A stretch of DNA of 64,000 bases, from positions 1 through 64,000 of the forward strand of contig JBBELK010001520.1 of assembly GCA_037783545.1 (NCBI GenBank). The letters run 5' to 3'. The translations under genes were made by a program, and so were the position numbers. Under the pieces are notes generated by a model, which made no database searches, was not told where the DNA came from, and saw only the letters and a program-made list of their open reading frames with translations. This DNA is from Henricia sp. BOLD:AAB3569 (taxonomy: Eukaryota; Echinodermata; Asteroidea; Spinulosida; Echinasteridae). Every line of letters starts with the position of its first letter. Position 1 is the stretch's first letter. Below, one piece after another: positions 1-13,809 of this stretch.

Positions 1-3000
1 TTCCGCACTTGTCATGCAAAATTGACAGATTTCGCTGGGAAATGACGGAGAAATTTCAGAGTTTAGGGAAAACGGAGCTCGGCTACGTGGTTATTCCCCT
101 AACCGTGGCTGTTGTGACACCCTGCGCCGCGCTGGTGTACATTTGTACGGCCGTTGACTCACCCCGGATTGTGACGGGAATTAGGTCAAAGTGTGTCCCA
201 AATGCCTGCAAATTTGGAAATCAAGGAATTTTTCAACAACTTCAAATTTTGCATGCTCCAAACTGTATATATTCCGCACTTGTCATGCAAATTGACAGAT
301 TTTCGCTGGGAAATGACGGAGAAATTTCAGAGTTTAGGGAAAACGGAGCTCGGCTACGTGGTTATTCCCCTAACCGTGGCTGTTGGGACACCCTGCGCCG
401 CGCTGGTGTACATTTGTACGGCCGTTGACTCACCCCAGATTGTGACGGGAATTAGGTCAAAGTGTGTCCCAAATGCAGGCAAATTTGGAAATCAAGGAAT
501 TTTCCAACCAACTTCAAATTTTGCATGCTCCAAACTGTATATATTCCGCACTTGTCATGCAAAATTGACATATTTTCGCTGGAAATGACGGAGAAATTTC
601 AGAGTTTAGGGAAAACGGAGCTCGGCTACGTGGTTATTCCCTAACCGTGGCTGTTGGGACACCCTGCGCCGCGCTGGTGTACATTTGTACGGCCGTTGAC
701 TCACCCCGGATTGTGACGGGAGTTAGGTCAAAGTGTGTCCCAAATGCCGGCAAATTTGGAAATCAAGAATTTCCAACCAACTTCAAATTTTTCCTGCTCC
801 AAACTGTATATATTCCGCACTTGTCATGCAAAATTGACAGATTTTCGCTGGGAAATGACGGAGAAATTTCAGAGTTTAGGGAAAACGGAGCTCGGCTACG
901 CGGTTATTCCCCTAACCGTGGCTGTTGGGACACCATGCGCCGCGCTGGTGTACATTTGTACGGCCGTTGACTCACCCCAGATTGTGACGGGAATTAGGTC
1001 AAAGTGTGTCCCAAATGCCGGCAAATTTGGAATCAAGGAATTTTTCAACACTTCAAATTTTGCATGCTCCAAACTGTATATATTCCGCACTTGTCATGCA
1101 AAATTGACAGATTTTCGCTGGGAAATGACGGAGAAATTTCAGAGTTTAGGGAAAACGGAGCTCGGCTACGTGGTTATTCCCCTAACCGTGGCTGTTGTGA
1201 CACCCTGCGCCGCGCTGGTGTACATTTGTACGGCCGTTGACTCACCCCGGATTGTGACGGGAATTAGGTCAAAGTGTGTCCCAAATGCCTGCAAATTTGG
1301 AAATCAAGGAATTTTCCAACCAACTTCAAATTTTGCATGCTCCAAACTGTATATATTCCGCACTTGTCATGCAAAATTGACAGATTTTCGCTGGGAAATG
1401 ACGGAGAAATTTCAGAGTTTAGGGAAAACGGAGCTCGGCTACGTGGTTATTCCCCTAACCGTGGCTGTTGGGACACCCTGCGCCGCGCTGGTGTACATTT
1501 GTACGGCCGTTGACTCACCCCAGATTGTGACGGGAATTAGGTCAAAGTGTGTCCCAAATGCCTGCAAATTTGAAATCAAGGAATTTTCCAACCAACTTCA
1601 AATTTTGCATGCTCCAAACTGTATATATTCCGCACTTGTCATGCAAAATTGACAGATTTTCGCTGGGAAATGACGGAGAAATATCAGAGTTTAGGGAAAA
1701 CGGAGCTCGGCTACGTGGTTATTCCCCTAACCGTGGCTGTTGGGACACCCTGCGCCGCGCTGGTGTACATTTGTACGGCCGTTGACTCACCCCAGATTGT
1801 GACGGGAATTAGGACAAAGTGTGTCCCAAATGCCGGCAAATTTGGAAATCAAGGAATTTCCAACCAACTTCAAATTTTTCCTGCTCCAAACTGTTATATT
1901 CCGCACTTGTCATGCAAAATTGACAGATTTTCGCTGGGAAATGACGGAGAAATTTCAGAGTTTAGGGAAAACGGAGCTCGGCTACGCGGTTATTCCCCTA
2001 ACCGTGGCTGTTGGGACACCATGCGCCGCGCTGGTGTACATTTGTACGGCCGTTGACTCACCCCAGATTGTGACGGGAATTAGGTCAAAGTGTGTCCCAA
2101 ATGCCGGCAAATTTGGAAATCAAGGATTTTTCAACCAACTTCAAATTTTGCATGCTCCAAACTGTATATATTCCGCACTTGTCATGCAAAATTGACAGAT
2201 TTTCGCTGGGAAATGACGGAGAAATTTCAGAGTTTAGGGAAACGGAGCTCGGCTACGTGGTTATTCCCCTAACCGTGGCTATTGTGACACCCTGCGCCGC
2301 GCTGGTGTACATTTGTACGGCCGTTGACTCACCCCGGATTGTGACGGGAATTAGGTCAAAGTGTGTCCCAAATGCCTGCAAATTTGGAAATCAAGGAATT
2401 TTCCAACCAACTTCAAATTTTGCATGCTCCAAACTGTATATATTCCGCACTTGTCATGCAAAATTGACAGATTTTCGCTGGGGAAATGACGGAGAAATTT
2501 CAGAGTTTATGGAAAACGGAGCTCGGCTACGTGGTTATTACCCTAACCGTGGCTGTTGGGACACCCTGCGCCGCGCTGGTGTACATTTGTACGGCCGTTG
2601 ACTCACCCCAGATTGTGACGGGAATTAGGTCAAAGTGTGTCCCAAATGCCGGCAAATTTGGAAATCAAGGAATTTTCCAACCAATTTCAAATTTTGCATG
2701 CTCCAAACTGTATATATTCCGCACTTGTCATGCAAAATTGACAGATTTTCGCTGGGAAATGACGGAGAAGAATTTCAGAGTTTAGGGAAAACGGAGCTCG
2801 GCTACGTGGTTATTCCCCTAACCGTGGCTGTTGGGACACCCTGCGCCGCGCTGGTGTACATTTGTACGGCCGTTGACTCACCCCGGATTGTGACGGGAGT
2901 TAGGTCAAAGTGTGTCCCAAATGCCGGCAAATTTGGAAATCAAGGAATTTTCCAACCAACTTCAAATTTTTCCTGCTCCAAACTGTATATATTCCGCACT

Positions 3001-6000
3001 TGTCATGCAAAATTGACAGATTTTCGCTGGGAAATGACGGAGAAATGTCAGAGTTTAGGGAAAACGGAGCTCGGCTACGCGGTTATTCCCCTAACCGTGG
3101 CTGTTGGGACACCCTGCGCCGCGCTGGTGTACATTTGTACGGCCGTTGACTCACCCCCGGATTGTGACGGGAATTAGGTCAAAGTGTGTCCCAAATGCCT
3201 GCAAATTTGGAAATCAAGGAATTTTCCAACCAACTTCAAATTTTGCATGCTCCAAACTTTATATATTCCGCACTTGTCATGCAAAATTGACAGATTTTCG
3301 CTGGGAAATGACGGAGAAATTTCAGAGTTTAGGGAAAACGGAGCTCGGCTACGTGGTTATTCCCCTAACCGTGGCTGTTGGGACACCCTGCGCCGCGCTG
3401 GTGTACATTTGTACGGCCGTTGACTCACCCCGGATTGTGACGGGAATTAGGTCAAAGTGTGTCCCAAATGCCTGCAATTTGGAAATCAAGGAATTTTCCA
3501 ACCAACTTCAAATTTTGCATGCTCCAAACTGTATATATTCCGCACTTGTCATGCAAAATTGACAGATTTTCGCTGGGAAATGACGGAGAAATTTCAGAGT
3601 TTAGGGAAAACGGAGCTCGGCTACGTGGTTATTACCCTAACCGTGGCTGTTGGGACACCCTGCGCCGCGCTGGTGTACATTTGTACGGCCGTTGACTCAC
3701 CCCAGATTGTGACGGGAATTAGGTCAAAGTGTGTCCCAAATGCCGGCAAATTTGGAAATCAAGGAATTTTCCAACCAACTTCAAATTTTGCATGCTCCAA
3801 ACTGTATATATTCCGCACTTGTCATGCAAAATTGACAGATTTTCGCTGGGAAATGACGGAGAAATTTCAGAGTTTAGGGAAAACGGAGCTCGGCTACGTG
3901 GTTATTCCCCTAACCGTGGCTGTTGGGACACCCTGCGCCGCGCTGGTGTACATTTGTACGGCCGTTGACTCACCCCCGGATTGTGACGGGTAGTTAGGTC
4001 AAAGTGTGTCCCAAATGCCGGCAAATTTGGAAATCAAGGAATTTTCCAACCAACTTCAAATTTTTCCTGCTCCAAACTGTATATATTCCGCACTTGTCAT
4101 GCAAAATTGACAGATTTTCGCTGGGAAATGACGGAGAAAATTTCAGAGTTTAGGGAAAACGGAGCTCGCTACGCGGTTATTCCCTAACCGTGGCTGTTGG
4201 ACACCCTGCGCCGCGCTGGTGTACATTTGTACGGCCGTTGACTCACCCCAGATTGTGACGGGAATTAGGTCAAAGTATGTCCCAAATGCCGGCAAATTTG
4301 GAAATCAAGGAATTTTCCAACCAACTTCAAATTTTGCATGCTCTCAAACTGTATATATTCCGCACTTGTCATGCAAAATTGACAGATTTTCGCTGGGAAA
4401 TGACGGAGAAATTTCAGAGTTTAGGGAAAACGGAGCTCGGCTACGTGGTTATTCCCCTAACCGTGGCTGTTGGGACACCCTGCGCCGCGCTGGTGTACAT
4501 TTGTACGGCCGTTGACTCACCCCGGATTGTGACGGGAGTTAGGTCAAAGTGTGTCCCAAATGCCGGCAAATTGGAAATCAAGGAATTTTCCAACCAACTT
4601 CAAATTTTTCCTGCTCAAACTGTATATATTCCGCACTTGTCATGCCAAATTGACAGATTTTCGCTGGGAAATGACGGAGAAATGTCAGAGTTTAGGGAAA
4701 ACGGAGCTCGGCTACGCGGTTATTCCCCTAACCGTGGCTGTTGGGACACCCTGCGCCGCGCTGGTGTACATTTGTACGGCCGTTGACTCACCCCGGATTG
4801 TGACGGGAATTAGGTCAAAGTGTGTCCCAAATGCCTGCAAATTTGGAAATCAAGGAATTTTCCAACCAACTTCAAATTTTGCATGCTCCAAACTTTATAT
4901 ATTCCGCACTTGTCATGCAAAATTGACAGATTTTCGCTGGGAAATGACGGAGAAATTTCAGAGTTTAGGGAAAACGGAGCTCGGCTACGTGGTTATTCCC
5001 CTAACCGTGGCTGTTGGACACCCTGCGCCGCGCTGGTGTCATTTGTACGGCCGTTGACTCACCCCGGATTGTGACGGGAATTAGGTCAAAGTGTGTCCCA
5101 AATGCCTGCAAATTTGGAAATCAATGAATTTTCCAACCAACTTCAAATTTTGCATGCTCCAAACTGTATATATTCCGCACTTGTCATGCAAAATTGACAG
5201 ATTTTCGCTGGGAAATGACGGAGAAATTTCAGAGTTTAGGGAAAACGGAGCTCGGCTACGTGGTTATTACCCTAACCGTGGCTGTTGGGACACCCTGCGC
5301 CGCGCTGGTGTACATTTGTACGGCCGTTGACTCACCCCAGATTGTGACGGGAATTAGGTCAAAGTGTGTCCCAAATGCCGGCAAATTTGGAAATCAAGGA
5401 ATTTTCCAACCAACTTCAAATTTTGCATGCTCCAAACTGTATATATTCCGCACTTGTCATGCAAAATTGACAGATTTTCGCTGGGAAATGACGGAGAAAT
5501 TTCAGAGTTTAGGAAAACGGAGCTCGGCTACGTGGTTATTCCCCTAACCGTGGCTGTTGGGACACCTGCGCCGCGCTGGTGTACATTTGTACGGCCGTTG
5601 ACTCACCCCGGATTGTGACGGGAGTTAGGTCAAAGTGTGTCCACAAATGCCGGCAAATTTGGAAATCAAGGAATTTTCCAACCAACTTCAAATTTTTCCT
5701 GCTCCCAACTGTATATATTCCGCACTTGTCATGCAAAATTGACAGATTTTCGCTGGGAAATGACGGAGAAATTTCAGAGTTTAGGGAAAACGGAGCTCGG
5801 CTACGCGGTTATTCCCCTAACCGTGGCTGTTGGGACACCATGCGCCGCGCTGGTTGTACATTTGTACGGCCGTTGACTCACCCCAGATTGTGACGGGAAT
5901 TAGGTCAAAGTGTGTCCAAATGCCGGCAAATTTGGAAATCAAGGAATGTTTCAACAACTTCAAATTTTGCATGCTCCAAACTGTATATATTCCGCACTTT

Positions 6001-9000
6001 GTCATGCAAAATTGACAGATTTTCGCTGGGAAATGACGGAGAAATTTCAGAGTTTAGGGAAAACGGAGCTCGGCTACGTGGTTATTCCCCTAACCGTGGC
6101 TGTTGTGACACCCTGCGCCGCGCTGGTGTACATTTGTACGGCCGTTGACTCACCCCGGATTGTGACGGGAATTAGGTCAAAGTGTGTCCCAAATGCCTGC
6201 AAATTTGAAAATCAAGGAATTTTCCAACCAACTTCAAATTTTGCATGCTCCAAACTGTATATATTCCGCACTTGTCATGCAAAATTGACAGATTTCGCTG
6301 TGGAAATGACGGAGACATTTCAGAGTTTAGGGAAAACGGAGCTCGGCTACGCGGTTATTCCCCTAACCGTGGCTGTTGGGACACCATGCGCCGCGCTGGT
6401 GTGCATTTGTACGGCCGTTGACTCACCCCAGATTGTGACGGGAATTAGGTCAAAGTGTTGTCCCAAATGCCGGCAAATTTGGAAATCAAGGAATTTTCAA
6501 CCAACTTCAAATTTTGCATGCTCCAAACTGTATATATTCCGCACTTGTCATGCAAAATTTACAGATTTTCGCTGGGAAATGACGGAGAAATTTCAGAGTT
6601 TAGGGAAAACGGAGCTCGGCTACGTGGTTATTCCCCTAACCGTGGCTGTTGGGACACCCTGCGCCGCGCTGGTGTACATTTGTACGGCCGTTGACTCACC
6701 CCGGATTGTGACGGGAATTAGGTCAAAGTGTGTCCCAAATGCCTGCAAATTTGGAAATCAAGGAATTTTCCAACCAACTTCAAATTTTGCATGCTTCAAA
6801 CTGTATATATCCGCACTTGTCATGCAAAATTGACAGATTTTCGCTGGGAAATGACGGAGAAGATTTCAGAGTTTAGGGAAAACGGAGCTCGGCTACGCGG
6901 TTATTCCCCTAACCGTGGCTGTTGGGACACCATGCGCCGCGCTGGTGTACATTTGTACGGCCGTTGACTCACCCCAGATTGTGACGGGAATTAGGTCAAA
7001 GTGTGTCCCAAATGCCGGCAAATTTGGAAATCAAGGAATTTTTCAACCAACTTCAAATTTGCATGCTCCAAACTGTATATATTCCGCACTTGTCATGCAA
7101 AATTGACAGATTTTTCGCTGGGAAATGACGGAGAAATTTCAGAGTTTAGGGAAAACGGAGCTCGGCTACGTGGTTATTCCCCTAACCGTGGCTGTTGGAC
7201 ACCCTGCGCCGCGCTGGTGTACATTTGTACGGCCGTTGACTCACCCGGATTGTGACGGGAATTAGGTCAAAGTGTGTCCCAAATGCCTGCAAATTTGGAA
7301 ATCAAGGAATTTCCAACCAACTTCAAATTTTGCATGCTCCAAACTGTATATATTCCGCACTTGTCATGCAAAATTGACAGATTTTCGCTGGGAAATGACG
7401 GAGAATTTCAGTGTTTAGGGAAAACGGAGCTCGGCTACGTGGTTATTCCCCTAACCGTGGCTGTTGGGACACCCTGCACCGCGCTGGTGTACATTTGTAC
7501 GGCCGTTGACTCACCCCAGATTGTGACGGGAATTAGGTCAAAGTGTGTCCCAAATGCCGGCAAATTTGGAAATCAAGGAATTTTCCAACCAACTTCAAAT
7601 TTTGCATGCTCCAAACTGTATATATTCCGCACTTGTCATGCAAAATTGACAGATTTTCGCTGGGAAATGACGGAGAATTTCAGAGTTTAGGGAAAACGGA
7701 GCTCGGCTACGTGGTTATTCCCTAACCGTGGCTGTTGGGACACCTGCGCCCGCGCTGGTGTACATTTGTACGGCCGTTGACTCACTCCGGATTGTGACGG
7801 GAATTAGGTCAAAGTGTGTCCCAAATGCCTGCAAATTTGGAAATCAAGGAATTTTCCAACCAACTTCAAATTTTGCATGCTCCAAACTGTATATATTCCG
7901 CACTTGTCATGCAAAATTGACAGATTTTCGCTGGGAAATGACGGAGAAATTTCAGAGTTTAGGGAAAACGGAGCTCGGCTACGTGGTTATTACCCTAACC
8001 GTGGCTGTTGGGACACCCCTGCGCCGCGCTGGTGTACATTTGTACGGCCGTTGACTCACCCCAGAATGTGACGGGAATTAGGTCAATGTGTGTCCCAAAT
8101 GCCGGCAAATTTGGAAATCAAGGAATTTTCCAACCAACTTCAAATTTTGCATGCTCCAAACTGTATATATTCCGCACCTTGTCATGCAAAATTGACAGAT
8201 TTTCGCTGGGAAATGACGGAGAAATTTCAGAGTTTAGGGAAAACGGAGCTCGGCTACGTGGTTATTCCCCTAACCGTGGCTGTTGGGACACCCTGCGCCG
8301 CGCTGGTGTACATTTGTACGGCCGTTGACTCACCCCAGATTGTGACGGGAATTAGGTCAAAGTGTGTCCCAAATGCCGGCAAATTTGGAAATCAAGGAAT
8401 TTTCCAACCAACTTCAAATTTTGCATGCTCCAAACTGTATATATTCCGCACTTGTCATGCAAAATTGACAGATTTTCGCTGGGAAATGACGGAGAAATTC
8501 AGAGTTTAGGGAAAACGGAGCTCGGCTACGTGGTTATTCCCCTAACCGTGGCTGTTGGGACACCCTGCGCCGCGCTGGTGTACATTTGTACGGCCGTTGA
8601 CTCACCCCAGATTGTGACGGGAATTAGGTCAAAGTGTGTCCCAAATGCCGGCAAATTTGGAAATCAAGGAATTTTCCAACCAACTTCAAATTTTGCATGC
8701 TCCAAACTGTATATATTCCGCACTTGTCATGCAAAATTGACAGATTTTCGCTGGGAAATGACGGAGAAATTTCAGAGTTTAGGGAAAACGGAGCTCGGCT
8801 ACGCGGTATTCCCCTAACCGTGGCTGCTGGGACACATGCGCCGCGCTGGTGTACATTTGTACGGCCGTTGACTCACCCAGATTGTGACGGGAATTAGGTC
8901 AATGTGTGTCCCAAATGCCGGCAAATTTGGAAATCAAGGAATTTTTCAACCAACTTCAAATTTTGCATGCTCCAAACTGTATATATTCCGCACTTGTCAT

Positions 9001-11352
9001 GCAAAATTGACAGATTTTCGCTGGGAAATGACGGAGAAATTTCAGAGTTTAGGGAAAACGGAGCTCGGCTACGTGGTTATTCCCCTAACCGTGGCTGTTG
9101 TGACACCCTGCGCCGCGCTGGTGTACATTTGTACGGCCGTTGACTCACCCCGGATTGTGACGGGAATTAGGGTCAAAGTGTGTCCCAATGCCTGCAAATT
9201 TGGAAATCAAGAATTTTCCAACCAACTTCAAATTTTGCATGCTCCAAACTGTATATATTCCGCACTTGTCATGCAAAATTGACAGATTTTCGCTGGGAAA
9301 TGACGGAGAAATTTCAGAGTTTAGGGAAAACGGAGCTCGGCTACGTGGTTATTCCCCTAACCGTGGCTGTTTGGACACCTGCACCGCGCTGGTGTACATT
9401 TGTACGGCCTTTGACTCACCCCAGATTGTGACGGGAATTAGGTCAAAGTGTGTCCCAAATGCCGGCAAATTTGGAAATCAAGGAATTTTCCAACCAACTT
9501 CAAATTTTCCCTGCTCCAAACTGTATATATTCCGCACTTGTCATGCAAAATTGACAGATTTTCGCTGGGAAATGACGGAGAAATTTCAGAGTTTAGGGAA
9601 AACGGAGCTCGGCTACGTGGTTATTCCCCTAACCGTGGCTGTTGGGACACCCTGCGCCGCGCTGGTGTACATTTGTACGGCCGTTGACTCACCCCCGATT
9701 GTGACGGGAATTAGGACAAAGTGTGTCCCAAATGCCGGCAAATTTGGAAATCAAGGAATTTTTCAACCAACTTCAAATTTTGCATGCTCCAAACTGTATA
9801 TATTCCGCACTTGTCATGCAAAATTGACAGATTTTCGCTGGGAAATGACGGAGAAATTTCAGAGTTTAGGGAAAACGGAGCTCGGCTACGTGGTTATTCC
9901 CCTAACCGTGGCTGTTGGGACACCTGCGCCGCGCTGGTGTACATTTGTACGGCCGTTGACTCACCCCGGATTGTGACGGGAATTAGGTCAAAGTGTGTCC
10001 CAAATGCCTGCAAATTTTGAAATCAAGGAATTTTCCAACCAACTTCAAATTTTGCATGCTCCAAACTGTATATATTCCGCACTTGTCATGCAAAATTGAC
10101 AGATTTTCGCTGGGAAATGACGGAGAAATTTCAGAGTTTAGGAAAACGGAGCTCGGCTACGTGTTATTCCCCTAACCGTGGCTGTTGGGACACCCTGCGC
10201 CGCGCTGGTGTACATTTGTACGGCCGTTGACTCACCCCGGATTGTGACGGGAGTTAGGTCAAAGTGTGTCCCAAATGCCGGCAAATTTGGAAATCAAGGA
10301 TTTTCCAACCAACTTCAAATTTTGCATGCTCCAAACTGTATATATTCCGCACTTGTCATGCAAAATTGACAGATTTTCGCTGGGAAATGACGGAGAAATT
10401 TCAGAGTTTAGGGAAAACGGAGCTCGGCTACGCGGTTATTCCCCTAACCGTGGCTGTTGGGACACCCTGCGCCGCGCTGGTGTACATTTGTACGGCCGTT
10501 GACTCACTCCGGATTGTGACGGGAATTAGGTCAAAGTGTGTCCCAAATGCCTGCAAATTTGGAATATCAAGGAATTTTCCAACCAACTTCAAATTTTGCA
10601 TGCTCCAAACTTTATATATTCCGCACTTGTCATGCAAAATTGACAGATTTTCGCTGGGAAATGACGGAGAAATTTCAGAGTTTAGGGAAAACGGAGCTCG
10701 GCTACGTGGTTATTCCCCTAACCGTGGCTGTTGGGACACCCTGCGCCGCGCTGGTGTACATTTGTACGGCCGTTGACTCACCCCGGATTGTGACGGGAAT
10801 TAGGTCAAAGTGTGTCCCAAATGCCTGCAAATTTGGAAATCAAGGAATTTCCAACCAACTTCAAATTTTGCATGCTCCAAACTGTATATATTCCGCACTT
10901 GTCATGCAAAATTGACAGATTTTCGCTGGGAAATGACGGAGAAATTTCAGAGTTTAGGGAAAACGGAGCTCGGCTACGTGGTTATTCCCCTAACCGTGGC
11001 TGTTGGGACACCCTGCGCCGCGCTGGTGTACATTTGTACGGCCGTTGACTCACCCCGGATTGTGACGGGAGTTAGGTCAGTGTGTCCCAAATGCCGGCAA
11101 ATTTGGAAATCAAGGAATTTTCCAACCAACTTCAAATTTTTCCTGCTCCAAACTGTATATATTCCGCACTTGTCATGCAAAATTGACAGATTTTCGCTGG
11201 GAAATGACGGAGAAATTTCAGAGTTTAGGGAAAACGGAGCTCGGCTACGCGGTTATTCCCCTAACCGTGGCTGTTGGGACACCATGCGCCGCGCTGGTGT
11301 ACATTTGTACGGCCGTTGACTCACCCCAGATTGTGACGGGAATTAGGTCAAG
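1..11352 (+). repeat. Zone A: indel-rich part of the array
   Basis: From the first gtgtgtccc at 191 to 11,353 there are 41 monomers in 11,162 bp, 31 bp less than 41 x 273. Unit lengths run from 270 to 275. Most length changes are single-base contractions of homopolymers (cccc to ccc near 640, ggg to gg near 4,197 and 5,513, ccc to cc near 5,563) and are not shared by neighbouring units. Substitution divergence looks no higher than in the clean zones. A marker pair (gttgtgac or attgtgac at 111, 1,194 and 2,281) recurs about every 1,085 bp, so a four-monomer higher-order repeat is visible at the left end before order decays. The pattern fits consensus error in an unpolished long-read assembly better than ancient decay, but the sequence alone cannot decide. 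Confidence 0.85.
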
Positions 11353-12444
11353 GTGTGTCCCAAATGCCGGCAAATTTGGAAATCAAGGAATTTTTCAACC
11401 AACTTCAAATTTTGCATGCGCCAAACTGTATATATTCCGCACTTGTCATGCAAAATTGACAGATTTTCGCTGGGAAATGACGGAGAAATTTCAGAGTTTA
11501 GGGAAAACGGAGCTCGGCTACGTGGTTATTCCCCTAACCGTGGCTGTTGTGACACCCTGCGCCGCGCTGGTGTACATTTGTACGGCCGTTGACTCACCCC
11601 GGATTGTGACGGGAATTAGGTCAAAGTGTGTCCCAAATGCCTGCAAATTTGGAAATCAAGGAATTTTCCAACCAACTTCAAATTTTGCATGCTCCAAACT
11701 GTATATATTCCGCACTTGTCATGCAAAATTGACAGATTTTCGCTGGGAAATGACGGAGAAATTTCAGAGTTTAGGGAAAACGGAGCTCGGCTACGTGGTT
11801 ATTACCCTAACCGTGGCTGTTGGGACACCCTGCGCCGCGCTGGTGTACATTTGTACGGCCGTTGACTCACCCCAGATTGTGACGGAAATTAGGTCAAAGT
11901 GTGTCCCAAATGCCGGCAAATTTGGAAATCAAGGAATTTTCCAACCAACTTCAAATTTTGCATGCTCCAAACTGTATATATTCCGCACTTGTCATGCAAA
12001 ATTGACAGATTTTCGCTGGGAAATGACGGAGAAATTTCAGAGTTTAGGGAAAACGGAGCTCGGCTACGTGGTTATTCCCCTAACCGTGGCTGTTGGGACA
12101 CCCTGCGCCGCGCTGGTGTACATTTGTACGGCCGTTGACTCACCCCGGATTGTGACGGGAGTTAGGTCAAAGTGTGTCCCAAATGCCGGCAAATTTGGAA
12201 ATCAAGGAATTTTCCAACCAACTTCAAATTTTTCCTGCTCCAAACTGTATATATTCCGCACTTGTCATGCAAAATTGACAGATTTTCGCTGTGAAATGAC
12301 GGAGAAATGTCAGAGTTTAGGGAAAACTTAGCTCGGCTACGCGGTTATTCCCCTAACCGTGGCTGTTGGGACACCCTGCGCCGCGCTGGTGTACATTTGT
12401 ACGGCCGTTGACTCACCCCGGATTGTGACGGGAATTAGGTCAAA

Positions 12445-13809
12445 GTGTGTCCCAAATGCCTGCAAATTTGGAAATCAAGGAATTTCCCAACCAACTTCAA
12501 ATTTTGCATGCTCCAAACTTTATATATTCCGCACTTGTCATGCAAAATTGACAGATTTTCGCTGGGAAATGACGGAGAAATTTCAGAGTTTAGGGAAAAC
12601 GGAGCTCGGCTACGTGGTTATTCCCCTAACCGTGGCTGTTGGGACACCCTGCGCCGCGCTGGTGTACATTTGTACGGCCGTTGACTCACCCCGGATTGTG
12701 ACGGGAATTAGGTCAAAGTGTGTCCCAAATGCCTGCAAATTTGGAAATCAAGGAATTTTCCAACCAACTTCAAATTTTGCATGCTCCAAACTGTATATAA
12801 TCCGCACTTGTCATGCAAAATTGACAGATTTTCGCTGGGAAATGACGGAGAAATTTCAGAGTTTAGGGAAAACGGAGCTCGGCTACGTGGTTATTACCCT
12901 AACCGTGGCTGTTGGGACACCCTGCGCCGCGCTGGTGTACATTTGTACGGCCGTTGACTCACCCCAGATTGTGACGGGAATTAGGTCAAAGTGTGTCCCA
13001 AATGCCGGCAAATTGGAAATCAAGGAATTTTCCAACCAACTTCAAATTTTGCATGCTCCAAACTGTATATATTCCGCACTTGTCATGCAAAATTGACAGA
13101 TTTTCGCTGGGAAATGACGGAGAAATTTCAGAGTTTAGGGAAAACGGAGCTCGGCTACGTGGTTATTCCCCTAACCGTGGCTGTTAGGACACCCTGCGCC
13201 GCGCTGGTGTACATTTGTACGGCCGTTGACTCACCCCGGATTGTGACGGGAGTTAGGTCAAAGTGTGTCCCAAATGCCGGCAAATTTGGAAATCAAGGAA
13301 TTTTCCAACCAACTTAAAATTTTTCCTGCTCCAAACTGTATATATTCCGCACTTGTCATGCAAAATTGACAGATTTTCGCTCGGAAATGACGGAGAAATT
13401 TCAGAGTTTAGGGAAAACGGAGCTCGGCTACGCGGTTATTCCCCTAACCGTGGCTGTTGGGACACCATGCGCCGCGCTGGTGTGCATTTGTACGGCCGTT
13501 GACTCACCCCAGATTGTGACGGGAATTAGGTCAAAGTGTGTCCCAAATGCCGGCAAATTTGGAAATCAAGGAATTTTTCAACCAACTTCAAATTTTGCAT
13601 GCTCCAAACTGTATATATTCCGCACTTGTCATGCAAAATTGACAAATTTTCGCTGGGAAATGACGGAGAAATTTCAGAGTTTAGGGAAAACGGAGCTCGG
13701 CTACGTGGTTATTCCCCTAACCGTGGCTGTTGGGACACGCCTGCGCCGCGCTGGTGTACATTTGTACGGCCGTTGACTCACCCCGGATTGTGACGGGAAT
13801 TAGGTCAAA
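12445..13809 (+). repeat. 1,365-bp five-monomer block, copy 1
   Basis: Five monomers that recur at 13,810-15,174 with an offset of exactly 1,365 bp (5 x 273). Shared private markers, in order: ctttatata near 12,519; tataatccg near 12,795; attaccctaacc near 12,893; cttaaaattt near 13,314; gctcggaaatg near 13,379; gtgtgcatttg near 13,481; gacaaatttt near 13,642. This copy differs by one base missing near 13,012, ttagga for ttggga near 13,185, and acacgcctgc for acaccctgc near 13,737. A duplication of this kind is what unequal crossing-over or slippage between array units produces. Confidence 0.9.

Noticed and set aside
10428-10637. Minus-strand frames of 60-69 codons
   Set aside because: They appear only where single-base indels or the g junction remove a stop, and are shadows of the satellite.
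1-11352. Zone A as an old, decayed array edge
   Set aside because: Not excluded, but indels far outnumber extra substitutions and are private homopolymer changes, which fits consensus error better.
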